From assembly GCF_024714495.1 (NCBI RefSeq), contig NZ_JAMZMJ010000001.1, positions 1,054,001 through 1,118,000 of the forward strand: DNA of 64,000 bases, given 5' to 3'. Shown piece after piece: positions 49,833-58,369 of the stretch (position 1 is the stretch's first letter; every line of letters begins with the position of its first letter). The notes under the pieces are model-generated. The model was not told the origin of the DNA, ran no database searches, and saw only the letters and a list, made by a program, of their open reading frames with translations. Position numbers and translations under genes: made by a program. The DNA comes from Marinoscillum pacificum. GTDB lineage: Bacteria > Bacteroidota > Bacteroidia > Cytophagales > Cyclobacteriaceae.

Positions 49833-49844
49833 TTTGCGATTATT

Positions 49845-50570
49845 TTAGGATTGCCAATTTCTTTTTGAAAGTGCCACCTGCGACAGTAAAACACCGATGG
49901 CTATGATAGAAAAGAAGTAAATCAAATCACGACTATCTACTACTCCCCTGCTCATAGACTCAAAGTGAGTACTCATGCTCAGGTAGTTGAACAGCTCTCC
50001 GAAAAAACCACGAACGGAACTGGAGACAACCCCAAACACGAAATGAAAAAACACACCAATGAATATAGCTGCAAGAAACGCAACGATCTGGTTTTGAGTA
50101 ATACTACTGGCAAACAGTCCAATGCTGATGTAAGATGCCGATAGTAAAATCAGGCCTAAATAGCCACCAATTACTGCTCCATCATCGATATTACCTAGCT
50201 GAGAAATAGTAATATAATACGGAAATGTACAAGCCAACGCAATCAACACTAGCAGCAAACAAGCCAAAAACTTCCCCCAAACTATCTGAGAGTCCGTTAC
50301 CGCTTTGGTAATGAGTAATTCTATAGTACCAGCCTTGTTTTCCTCAGCGATCATCCGCATGGTGATGGCTGGAATAAAGAAAAACAAAGACCAAAAAGCT
50401 ATGCTAAAGAAAACTTGCATATTGGCCTGATTGATGAAAAACACATCACTTCCAAACAACCAGGTAAAAGCTCCGCTGAGGCCCAGAAACAATACAATCA
50501 TAACGTAGGCAATCAGGGAATCGAAGAATGATGCAAGTTCGCGTTTTGTGATAATCCAAACTTTGCTCAT
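49845..50570 (-). CDS. gldF: Gliding-motility ABC transporter permease GldF
   Basis: 241 residues with six membrane segments of the ABC-2 permease type (SLIAYVMIVLFLGLSGAFTWLF, FWSLFFFIPAITMRMIAEENKAGTIELLITKAVT...). The ITMRMIAEE...GTIELL motif is the usual coupling region. It is 3 bases from gldA and 12 from gldG. Confidence 0.92.
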   Translation of the reverse strand: MSKVWIITKRELASFFDSLIAYVMIVLFLGLSGAFTWLFGSDVFFINQANMQVFFSIAFWSLFFFIPAITMRMIAEENKAGTIELLITKAVTDSQIVWGKFLACLLLVLIALACTFPYYITISQLGNIDDGAVIGGYLGLILLSASYISIGLFASSITQNQIVAFLAAIFIGVFFHFVFGVVSSSVRGFFGELFNYLSMSTHFESMSRGVVDSRDLIYFFSIIAIGVLLSQVALSKRNWQS

Positions 50571-50573
50571 AAT

Positions 50574-51497
50574 CTATTTCGTTAATTTTTGGAATACATC
50601 CTCCAGTCTGGTTTCCAGACCAGTCATTTCCATCAAATACCATTTATTATTGACGCAGAGATCAAAAATCTCTTTGCGAGAAGAAGCATCAGGCTTGCTC
50701 TGTACATTGAACCAGCCAACTTTACCATCTATTGGTGTGACCTTCTCCACGTTAGCCAAGCTACGAACAGCTTTCTCTACCTCTTCAGGAGATGCTTCTA
50801 TGCTTACTTTGAGCAGCTCTTGCCCTTGCGACTGACTTCTCAGCGTATCCGAAGTACCATCTGCGGCAATCCTACCACGATTGATTATCAGGATACGATC
50901 ACAAGTAGCCTCCACTTCTGATAAAATATGACTACTCAGAATCACGGTCTTTTCTTTACCCAAATCCTTAATCAACTTACGAATCTCCACGATCTGGTTA
51001 GGATCTAGACCTGTAGTAGGCTCATCGAGAATCAAGATCTCAGGGTCATGGATCATTGCCTGAGCTAAGCCAACACGCTGACGATACCCTTTGGAGAGTT
51101 CATTGATGTTCTTGTGCTTTTCCCTATCCAGGCCACACCGGTCTATCATTTCGGCAATGCGCGATGGAATTTTTGACTTAGGTACTCCCTGAATTTCAGC
51201 AGAAAAACGTAAGTACTCTACCACAGGCATATCCAGATAGAGTGGGTTGTTTTCTGGTAAGTAGCCAATTTTCTTTTTGATGGCTTCAGGGTCTGAATGA
51301 ATGGAGACATTGTCAAGACGTACATCACCTGAGCTGGGAGCCATGAAGCATGTGATGATCTTCATTGTAGTACTTTTCCCTGCACCATTAGGTCCTAGAA
51401 AACCGACTACCTCACCGGTTTTAATCTCAAATGATATGTCGTTAACTGCCTTTTGCTCACCGTATTTCTTAGTGAGGTTCTCTACAACTATTGACAT
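50574..51497 (-). CDS. gldA: Gliding-motility ABC transporter ATPase GldA
   Basis: 307 residues with Walker A GPNGAGKST at about 35-43, signature LSKGYRQR (Lys replaces the second Gly, as in many GldA/CcmA-type ATPases), Walker B LILDEPT and the H-loop SSHIL. The C-terminal 85 residues (VEKAVRSLANVEKVTPIDG...) form the DUF4162-type extension. First gene of the operon gldA-gldF-gldG-DUF4340. ATG at 51497. Confidence 0.92.
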   Translation of the reverse strand: MSIVVENLTKKYGEQKAVNDISFEIKTGEVVGFLGPNGAGKSTTMKIITCFMAPSSGDVRLDNVSIHSDPEAIKKKIGYLPENNPLYLDMPVVEYLRFSAEIQGVPKSKIPSRIAEMIDRCGLDREKHKNINELSKGYRQRVGLAQAMIHDPEILILDEPTTGLDPNQIVEIRKLIKDLGKEKTVILSSHILSEVEATCDRILIINRGRIAADGTSDTLRSQSQGQELLKVSIEASPEEVEKAVRSLANVEKVTPIDGKVGWFNVQSKPDASSRKEIFDLCVNNKWYLMEMTGLETRLEDVFQKLTK

Positions 51498-51757
51498 TGG
51501 TTCAAATTAGATTAATCTGACAATCAACTATTTAAATGAGAAATTCTATTAGAAAAAATAGATCGCAATTATAGTATTCAAGGGAATATTTTTCAAGACA
51601 ACCGCTGTGTTAAAAAGTGTTAATTAGAAAGAAGACAACTCAACCAATATGCCTAAACTCAAAAATGAACCACTGACGAAAGGCTACCATCACCTTTCCA
51701 ACTTTTCATGTCTACTTCGGGTCAAAAGAATGAACACAACCTAACAAAAAACCTCAA

Positions 51758-52363
51758 ATGAAAAAACTCGCCTTCATCCTAGTAGCAAATTTCGCCTCTT
51801 TGAATTCATTTAGCCAAGACTCCACATTTCCTTCCAGTCAAATTGGAGTTTCTTACTTGGGCTTAGGAGATAACGACGCCATACACCTTACCTCATTAGA
51901 TGGAGCTGCATCCTATTCTGGAAGAGGTTACTATGGCATTCAAATAGATTATTTCCGATCGTTAAATAAGGTATTGACACTTGAAACGGGGGTTGGTCTT
52001 AGAAATCATGAATTCACTGTTCACCCAAACACTGGCCCCCATGTAGATGACACTGGTAGAGAATTCAATACTAGTTTATTGGTCATTCCGGTTGGCTTGA
52101 GAGTCAATTTTCTAAAATATGCCTTTATCAGCACAGGAGCTCTTGTCACCACTTCGTTATCTCATCAAGAAGAAATTGCTGATCAAAACGGAATAGGTTT
52201 CAACTTAGGACTTGGTCTTAAATATGACTTTCAGTCAGGAGTAGGTGTATATGTAAATCCTTTCATGGCCATGCACTCTGCCATTAGCTTAACCAAAGAA
52301 AACTACCCTGAGAGAATTACAGAAGGAGGTTTAAAGGTGGGTCTTACTTATCAACTCCATTAA
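51758..52363 (+). CDS. Outer-membrane beta-barrel protein
   Basis: 201 residues, signal peptide (MKKLAFILVANFASLNSFSQ), then a Porin_4/OMP_b-brl-like strand pattern (SQIGVSYLGLGDND, YYGIQIDYFRSLNKVLTLETGVGLRNHEF, GFNLGLGLKYDFQSGVGVYVNPFMAMHSAISL) ending in ...VGLTYQLH with a terminal aromatic. No specific role. The 260 bases before it, shared with the divergent gldA, show nothing definite. Its stop overlaps the end of murB by 4 bases. Confidence 0.65.
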   Translation: MKKLAFILVANFASLNSFSQDSTFPSSQIGVSYLGLGDNDAIHLTSLDGAASYSGRGYYGIQIDYFRSLNKVLTLETGVGLRNHEFTVHPNTGPHVDDTGREFNTSLLVIPVGLRVNFLKYAFISTGALVTTSLSHQEEIADQNGIGFNLGLGLKYDFQSGVGVYVNPFMAMHSAISLTKENYPERITEGGLKVGLTYQLH

Positions 52364-53379
52364 TCAATAATATTCACCTCAGTCTCGAGATGAATACCGA
52401 ATGTATTCTGCACGGACTTTTGAATATCTTGAGATAAAGTAACGATTTCTTTGCCTTTACCACCGCCATGATTAACTAAAACAAGTGCCTGTTTGTCATG
52501 GACACCTACATTGCCAAAGCGTTTTCCTTTCCACCCGCATTGGTCTATTAACCACGCTGCAGGTACTTTAGTAAACTCTTCATCCAGTCGATATCCGGGT
52601 ATATCATCAAAAGCAGCTCTTAATGAATCAAAGTAGGTATTCTCTACTACAGGGTTTTTGAAGAAGGATCCGGCATTACCTACCTGAGCAGGATCAGGTA
52701 ATTTGGATTGCCTAATATTGATCACCGCCTGACTGATGGATTTCAGTGATAGCCTCTCAACTCCCATTTCCTCCAATGTTTCGTTGATCGCTCCATATGA
52801 GATATTGAAACTTGGTTTCTTGGACAGCCTTAGGTTTACCTTGGTGATAATATACTTATCTCGTTGTGGCCCTTTGAAAACTGAGTAGCGATAACCAAAC
52901 TTACAGTCTTCATTAAAAAAGCGAACAATTCGACCAGTTTTGATTTCGTAGGCTTCTAAAGAATGAAATATCTCCTTGAGCTCAACACCATATGCTCCAA
53001 TATTTTGCATTGGTGCCGCTCCGATTGTCCCTGGAATTAAAGATAAGTTTTCAACTCCACCATATCCTTGCTCCACAGCCCACATCACACATTGATGCCA
53101 GTTTTCACCAGCTCCAAAGCTGATCAATACCGAATCATCACCTTCTTCCAGAATCTCTATTCCCTTGATTTCCATTTTCAAGACCATCCCAAGGAAATTT
53201 CTCGTAAAAAGCACATTAGATCCACCTCCAAGAATCATCTTCTTGATTGATCTATATTTATCTGCTTGAAATAATTCAGATAAATCATCAATCCGCTCGA
53301 TGGAAGCCTTTAAATCAGCAATTACATCAAGTCCGAATGTATTATGTGGCTTAAGTGAAAAGTTCTCTTCTACTAACAA
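52360..53379 (-). CDS. murB: UDP-N-acetylenolpyruvoylglucosamine reductase
   Basis: 339 residues. Peptidoglycan synthesis; FAD-dependent reduction of UDP-GlcNAc-enolpyruvate. FAD-binding region GGGSNVLFTR, IPGTIGAAPMQNIGAYG, the catalytic Ser in NAGSFFKNP and the C-terminal Glu in LETEVNIID are all present, as in type I MurB (E. coli length 342). The start is TTG at 53379; the sequence M-LVEENFSLKPHNTFG matches the usual N-terminus and no ATG is available. Confidence 0.94.
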   Translation of the reverse strand: MLVEENFSLKPHNTFGLDVIADLKASIERIDDLSELFQADKYRSIKKMILGGGSNVLFTRNFLGMVLKMEIKGIEILEEGDDSVLISFGAGENWHQCVMWAVEQGYGGVENLSLIPGTIGAAPMQNIGAYGVELKEIFHSLEAYEIKTGRIVRFFNEDCKFGYRYSVFKGPQRDKYIITKVNLRLSKKPSFNISYGAINETLEEMGVERLSLKSISQAVINIRQSKLPDPAQVGNAGSFFKNPVVENTYFDSLRAAFDDIPGYRLDEEFTKVPAAWLIDQCGWKGKRFGNVGVHDKQALVLVNHGGGKGKEIVTLSQDIQKSVQNTFGIHLETEVNIID

Positions 53380-53429
53380 CTTCTTCTGGTCAAATGGGTG
53401 AGCTGCAAACGTACCAATTTATCAGTTAA

Positions 53430-55124
53430 TTACTTTTCAAAGACCACTTTACCATCAATAATGGTCATTTTCACTTGTGCAGTTAAAATTTCCTCATCAG
53501 GAACGGTCATGATATCTTTATCTAACACCGTAAAATCAGCAATTTTCCCTTCTTCAATTGTACCGGTGATATCTTCCATAAAGGCGCCATATGCAGGCCA
53601 GATAGTATATGATTTCAAAGCTTCTTCACGAGTCATCTTTTGTCCAGGCTCGTAACCACCTTCAGGATTTCCTTTCAGTGTTTTTCTACTTACAGAAGCA
53701 TAGAAACTTGCCAATGCGCTTACAGGCTCCACTGGTGCATCTGTTCCATTGACAATTTTAGAACCATTATCTATTAGTTCACTCCACATATAAGCACCGT
53801 TTTCGATTCGCTCTTTACCCAATCGATCTATTGCCCACGGTCGATCTGATGACATATGAATAGCTTGCATAGCTGGAATAACTCCTAATTCAGCAAATCT
53901 TGGAATATCTTCCGGATGGATATGCTGAGCATGCTCTATTCTGAATCTAGAATCATTTGCTTGCTCAGGAAACTCCCCAAATGCTCTTTCATAAATATCC
54001 AGTACCTCTCTGTTGGCTCGATCTCCAATGGCATGAGTACACATTTGGAATCCGTTCGCTAAACCATCAAAAACTACCTCTTCTATATCTTCCATAGGAG
54101 TGACATTATGCCCATGCACGCCGTGAGCATCACTGTATTCTTCTAGTAACCATGCACCCCTAGAACCTAAAGCACCATCGGCATATAACTTTATGGAACG
54201 GATGTTCAAGTGATTGTCATACAAACCAATCTGCGGTCCTTTTTCATAATAGGCTTTTAATAGCGAAGTATCCATTCCAGAAAGCATTACGTGCAATCTG
54301 ATCTTCAATTCTTCCTCAGCAGCAAACTCTTCGAACACCTCTATATCATCTGCTCTTGATCCTGCCTGGTGCAGTCCAACAATCCCATTTTTTAAACACT
54401 CATCAATTGCCAACTGTAATTTGCGAGCTTTCAATTCTTTAGTCTCTTCAGGAATTTTTTCAGCTACTAACCTGCTCGCAGTTTCATTAAGCAAGCCTGT
54501 AGGTTGACCAGTTACATCTTTAAACACTTCTCCTCCATTAGGATCAGGAGTATCTTTATTTATTCCTGCTAATTCTAATGCTTTGGCATTAACCAGGCTG
54601 GCATGACCACTGGCATGACTCAAATAAACCGGATGATTAGGAACTGCTTCACTCAGCTCATGATGTGTGGGAAATCCCTTAAAAATAGTTTCCGGAGTCT
54701 CAGACCATTTATCCTGATGCCATCCTCGACCAATTATCCAAGTTCCTTCTGGTGTCTCTTCCGCCCTTTTCTTCACCATGTCCACTACTTCTGAATAACT
54801 CTGAGCACCCATCAGATCCACATTTACCAGATTTGCTCCTACTCCCATTATATGAGCATGTCCCTCTATAAATCCGGGATAAACAAAGTGACCATTCAAG
54901 TTCAGTACTTGCGTACTATCACCTCGAAAAGCTAATATGTCATCCAATTTTCCAACCTTAATAATTTTACCATCTTTCACTGCCACTGCTTCTGCCGTAG
55001 GTTGAGCGTCATTTGCGGTGTATACCTTTGCATTAACCAATATAGTATCTACAGGATCTTGTTTTGGTTGACAGCTGAAAATCAGAAGGATAAGTAGTAA
55101 TGGAAGGATAAGTTTGCTATTCAT
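53430..55124 (-). CDS. Amidohydrolase (YtcJ-like), lipoprotein
   Basis: 564 residues; lipoprotein signal with LLIFSC (Cys near 18). The amidohydrolase 3 fold: VYTANDAQPTAEAVAVKDGKI, metal motif GHAHIMG, later His/Asp in CTHAIGDRAN and IVNGTDAPVEP, and GTIEEGKIADFTVLDKDIM at the end. YtcJ-type enzymes hydrolyse formamides or similar C-N bonds; the substrate is unknown. ATG at 55124; single gene by spacing. Confidence 0.88.
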   Translation of the reverse strand: MNSKLILPLLLILLIFSCQPKQDPVDTILVNAKVYTANDAQPTAEAVAVKDGKIIKVGKLDDILAFRGDSTQVLNLNGHFVYPGFIEGHAHIMGVGANLVNVDLMGAQSYSEVVDMVKKRAEETPEGTWIIGRGWHQDKWSETPETIFKGFPTHHELSEAVPNHPVYLSHASGHASLVNAKALELAGINKDTPDPNGGEVFKDVTGQPTGLLNETASRLVAEKIPEETKELKARKLQLAIDECLKNGIVGLHQAGSRADDIEVFEEFAAEEELKIRLHVMLSGMDTSLLKAYYEKGPQIGLYDNHLNIRSIKLYADGALGSRGAWLLEEYSDAHGVHGHNVTPMEDIEEVVFDGLANGFQMCTHAIGDRANREVLDIYERAFGEFPEQANDSRFRIEHAQHIHPEDIPRFAELGVIPAMQAIHMSSDRPWAIDRLGKERIENGAYMWSELIDNGSKIVNGTDAPVEPVSALASFYASVSRKTLKGNPEGGYEPGQKMTREEALKSYTIWPAYGAFMEDITGTIEEGKIADFTVLDKDIMTVPDEEILTAQVKMTIIDGKVVFEK

Positions 55125-55187
55125 AGTTGTTTACTTGTTTCGGTCGAAGATAATAGATCGAAATTACTCTTTTTTAGTTAAATGCTT

Positions 55188-55195
55188 TAACTTTG
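55188..55195 (+). promoter_or_regulatory. -7 promoter element of rpsA
   Basis: TAACTTTG matches TAnnTTTG. Transcription would begin near 55201, at the first base of the hairpin listed next. Confidence 0.55.
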
Positions 55196-55200
55196 CGCCT

Positions 55201-55282
55201 CCATTCGAGTGAATGGCTTTTTAGCTGCAGAGCTGAAATGATTTTTAAACCAAACCTTTATCACCCCGACTCGAGTGATAAA
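55201..55282 (+). promoter_or_regulatory. rpsA leader with two hairpins
   Basis: CCATTC-GAGT-GAATGG (55201-55216) is followed by CTTTTT, so it resembles a small terminator at the very start of the mRNA. A second hairpin, TTTATCAC (55257-55264), loop CCCGACTCGA, GTGATAAA (55275-55282), lies 26 bases before the ATG. Each contains CGAGTGA. Ribosomal protein S1 often represses its own translation, so this leader may be a control site. Confidence 0.5.
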
Positions 55283-55307
55283 AGTGTAATTAGAGTCAAT
55301 TTTTATT

Positions 55308-57320
55308 ATGGCAGAAGAAAACAAAGAAGAGCTTCAAAACCAAGCTGAAAATGCTGAAGCTCAAGCTCCTGAAGTGAAAGCTGAAAAAGAAGTTCCTTTC
55401 ACTGAGGAAGCAAAAACTCCAGAAGTAGCTGCTCCTATCGCACAACCTGTAACTGACGTTTGGGATACTGCACAGGATGATGGTTTTGGAGAAGAGTACT
55501 CTGAGGCAGACCGTAAGAAAATGGAGGCTCTATATGAGGCTACATTGAACCAAATCACAGAGAAAGAAGTAATGTCTGGTACTGTAGTAGGTATCACTGA
55601 CAGAGATGTTATCGTTAACATCGGTTTCAAATCTGACGGATTGGTTTCTCTTTCTGAATTCAGAGATATCGAAGGTCTTAAGACTGGAGATACAGTTGAC
55701 GTATACGTTGAAGAGCAAGAAAATGCTAACGGCCAACTAGTTCTATCTAGAAGAAAAGCTAAAATCGTTAAGGCTTGGGAAAACATCCAAAAAGCATTGG
55801 ATGAGGACCTTGTTATCGACGGTATGGTTAAGAGAAGAACAAAAGGTGGTCTTATCGTAGATATTTACGGTGTAGAGGCGTTCCTTCCAGGTTCACAAAT
55901 TGATGTGAAGCCAATCAGAGACTTTGATGTGTTTGTTGGTAAGAAAATGGAAGTGAAAGTTGTAAAAATCAACTACACTAACGATAACGTAGTAGTATCA
56001 CACAAAGTATTGATCGAGAAGGATATCGAGAAACAAAAAGCTCAAATCCTTGAGAACCTTGAAAAAGGTCAGGTACTAGAAGGTGTGATCAAGAACATGA
56101 CCAACTTCGGTGTATTCATCGACCTTGGTGGTGTGGATGGTCTACTACACATTACAGATATTTCTTGGGGACGTATCAATCATCCGGAAGAAGTTCTTTC
56201 ACTTGACGAGAAAGTTAACGTGGTAGTTCTTGACTTTGATGATGATAAGAGAAGAATCTCTTTGGGTATGAAGCAATTGACTGCTCATCCTTGGGATTCG
56301 TTGGATAAAGACCTAGATGTAGGATCGAAAGTTAAAGGTAAGATCGTAAACGTAGCAGATTACGGTGCATTCCTTGAAATCATCCCTGGCGTTGAAGGTT
56401 TGATCCACGTTTCTGAAATGTCTTGGTCTCAGCACTTGAGAAATCCACAAGATTTCATCAGCGTTGGAGACGAGCTTGAGGCAGTTGTATTGACTATTGA
56501 TAGAGATGAAAGAAAAATGTCTCTAGGTATCAAGCAATTGACTGAAGATCCTTGGACTAAACAAGACGTATTGACTAAATACGCTGTTGGAACCAAGCAT
56601 TCAGGTATCGTAAGAAACTTGACAAACTTCGGATTGTTCATCGAGCTTGAAGAAGGTATCGACGGTTTGGTACACGTATCTGATCTTAGCTGGACTAAGA
56701 AAATCAAGCATCCATCTGAATTCGTGAAAGTAGGTGAAAACCTAGAAGTTGTGGTAATGGAACTTGATGTAGATAACAGAAGATTGGCTCTTAGCCATAA
56801 GCACCTTGAAGAGAACCCATGGGATACTTTCGAAACAGTATTCACAAGAGGATCTGTTCATAAGTGTACTGTAATCTCTACAAATGATAGAGGTGCTATC
56901 CTTGAGCTTCCTTACGGTATTGAAGGACAAGTTTCTACTAAAAACCTTCAGAAAGAAGACGGTGCTAACGCATCAGAAGGCGAAACTTTAGACTTCAAAG
57001 TAATGGAATTCGCTAAAGATGAGAAGAGAATCCTTCTTTCTCACACAGCTACTTGGAAAGAGGGCGCTGAGCAACCGGCTCCGGCTCCAGCTAAGAAAGC
57101 AGCTACTGGTGGTAAAGGCAAAGGAAACACTTTGAACAAAATCAACAATGAGTCTGAGAAATCAACTCTAGGTGATTTGGATGCACTATCTGCTCTTAAA
57201 GAGAAGATGGAAGAAGCAGCAGCTAAACCTGCTAAAAAAGCTCCAGCAAAGAAAGCTGAAGAGCCAAAAGCAGAAGAAGCTGATTCAGCTGAAACTGAAG
57301 AATCAAAAGATTCTGAATAA
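55308..57320 (+). CDS. rpsA: 30S ribosomal protein S1
   Basis: 670 residues with six S1 RNA-binding domains between about 75 and 590: EVMSGTVVGITDRDVIVNIG, VIDGMVKRRTKGGLIVDIYG, VLEGVIKNMTNFGVFIDLGG, KVKGKIVNVADYGAFLEI, HSGIVRNLTNFGLFIEL, and HKCTVISTNDRGAILEL. Plus an acidic Glu/Ala-rich N-terminal extension of about 60 residues and a C-terminal Ala/Lys/Glu tail, both usual in Bacteroidota S1. Codon choice is strongly biased, as for a highly expressed gene. ATG at 55308. Confidence 0.96.
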   Translation: MAEENKEELQNQAENAEAQAPEVKAEKEVPFTEEAKTPEVAAPIAQPVTDVWDTAQDDGFGEEYSEADRKKMEALYEATLNQITEKEVMSGTVVGITDRDVIVNIGFKSDGLVSLSEFRDIEGLKTGDTVDVYVEEQENANGQLVLSRRKAKIVKAWENIQKALDEDLVIDGMVKRRTKGGLIVDIYGVEAFLPGSQIDVKPIRDFDVFVGKKMEVKVVKINYTNDNVVVSHKVLIEKDIEKQKAQILENLEKGQVLEGVIKNMTNFGVFIDLGGVDGLLHITDISWGRINHPEEVLSLDEKVNVVVLDFDDDKRRISLGMKQLTAHPWDSLDKDLDVGSKVKGKIVNVADYGAFLEIIPGVEGLIHVSEMSWSQHLRNPQDFISVGDELEAVVLTIDRDERKMSLGIKQLTEDPWTKQDVLTKYAVGTKHSGIVRNLTNFGLFIELEEGIDGLVHVSDLSWTKKIKHPSEFVKVGENLEVVVMELDVDNRRLALSHKHLEENPWDTFETVFTRGSVHKCTVISTNDRGAILELPYGIEGQVSTKNLQKEDGANASEGETLDFKVMEFAKDEKRILLSHTATWKEGAEQPAPAPAKKAATGGKGKGNTLNKINNESEKSTLGDLDALSALKEKMEEAAAKPAKKAPAKKAEEPKAEEADSAETEESKDSE

Positions 57321-57328
57321 TATCAAAA

Positions 57329-57357
57329 AACCGGAAGCAAAATGCTTCCGGTTTACC
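57329..57357 (+). terminator. Terminator of rpsA
   Basis: AACCGGAAGC (57329-57338), loop AAAAT, GCTTCCGGTT (57344-57353). The T-run is weak. Confidence 0.65.
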
Positions 57358-57391
57358 TTATTATTTCTTTAATTTGCACTCGCAAAAACAA

Positions 57392-57432
57392 CAGGTACTT
57401 TGTCCGCTAGCTAGCGGATAGGCAAAGACCTG
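57392..57432 (+). pseudogene. Degenerate tRNA-Cys 5'-half copy with a palindrome in place of the D-arm
   Basis: CAGGTACTTTG (57392-57402) matches the tRNA-Cys start CAGGTCCTGTG (57440-57450) at 9 of 11 bases, and TAGGCAAAGACCTG (57419-57432) matches TAGGCAAAGGTCTG (57461-57474) at 12 of 14. Between them the 10 tRNA bases GCCGAGTGGC are replaced by the palindrome TCCGCTAGCTAGCGGA (57403-57418). The copy folds on itself: CAGGT and CTTTG pair with ACCTG and CAAAG. It lies immediately upstream of tRNA-Cys. Confidence 0.7.
57403..57418. repeat. REP-like palindrome upstream of tRNA-Cys
   Basis: TCCGCTAGCTAGCGGA is a perfect 16-base palindrome. Compare the one at 28556-28573. Confidence 0.6.
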
Positions 57433-57441
57433 ACAATATCA

Positions 57442-57512
57442 GGTCCTGTGGCCGAGTGGCTAGGCAAAGGTCTGCAAAACCTTGTACAGCGGTTCGAATC
57501 CGCTCGGGACCT
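57442..57512 (+). tRNA. tRNA-Cys (anticodon GCA)
   Basis: 71 bases. Acceptor GGTCCTG pairs with CGGGACC (one G-T), discriminator T, no encoded CCA. Anticodon arm AAGGTCTGCAAAACCTT with GCA, T-arm GCGGTTCGAATCCGC. U at the discriminator is usual for tRNA-Cys. A terminator follows at 57521-57546. Confidence 0.95.
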
Positions 57513-57520
57513 CAGAAGAG

Positions 57521-57546
57521 AAGCTACCTTAATAGGTGGCTTTTCT
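57521..57546 (+). terminator. Terminator of the tRNA-Cys transcript
   Basis: AAGCTACC (57521-57528), loop TTAATA, GGTGGCTT (57535-57542), then TTCTTG. One T-G pair in the stem. The region from here to 57748 shows nothing recognisable. Confidence 0.75.
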
Positions 57547-57748
57547 TGTTTTATACGGTTTTGATTCCATTAAGAAACACAGCGGTTTGATTCTTTTGAT
57601 AGCGTATGGACGGGACATTAAAATGAAAAGAATGCCTTCTGTAAGTCTTTCTTGTTCGTTAATTTGATGAGATTGAAAATGGCTAAGTAATAACCTAATT
57701 CATCTAATCTAGCTCAATATTTTATCAGCACTCATGCTTCATTTGGCT

Positions 57749-58261
57749 TTATCCTTTTGCCAATTGCACATTATATCGATGATTCAAATAGCAATATGCT
57801 AAAGCACACAGATCAATAATAATCCATGCAGCTATTGATGGCACAAATGAACCAACAACTCCTCCGCCAAATAACCCGACTGAAAAAATCAACATGTAGG
57901 TCTTACGCACAAGTAAGTGTTTGACAAGCTCCACAGCATACACCCCCACCGCTATGGAAGAAAGAAGAAAATAGTAAACGAACTCTTCTGTTTTTACATC
58001 AAAAGAAACGATCAAACCAACAACAGTGACTGTGATACTGGCAAAAATGAGTGTTCCCCTACTAAAAAGTGTTACAAGTTTTATCTGGCCATACTTACTC
58101 CATAATACCCACGACAGCAAAGCGACACACATCAGGATCACTCCAAAAAGCTGTAAGAATTCCAGGTATCCAGCACCCGGATACATAATAGATAAGGATT
58201 GATTGAATTTGAGCAACATCAATCCAAAGGATGTCCCAAATAGAAATAAAATTAGTTTCAT
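57749..58261 (-). CDS. Membrane protein of unknown function
   Basis: 170 residues, four to five hydrophobic segments (LILFLFGTSFGLMLLKF, YLEFLQLFGVILMCVALLSWVLW, TLIFASITVTVVGLIVSF, YYFLLSSIAVGVYAVELV, YMLIFSVGLFGGGVVGSF). ATG at 58261. No recognised family; divergent from the DUF6089-like gene. Confidence 0.6.
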   Translation of the reverse strand: MKLILFLFGTSFGLMLLKFNQSLSIMYPGAGYLEFLQLFGVILMCVALLSWVLWSKYGQIKLVTLFSRGTLIFASITVTVVGLIVSFDVKTEEFVYYFLLSSIAVGVYAVELVKHLLVRKTYMLIFSVGLFGGGVVGSFVPSIAAWIIIDLCALAYCYLNHRYNVQLAKG

Positions 58262-58369
58262 TACGTTGGCTTAATTACCTAAATATACAGAATTCAGAAG
58301 TGGAAATCAACAATTCAAAACATCACAAACCATGTACTATTGGCTAAAATTTCTTTATTTTGGAGAAGG

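Noticed and set aside
55361-55786. 141-codon minus-strand ORF opposite rpsA
   Set aside because: Mirror of a strongly codon-biased gene; no start signals or plausible protein features.
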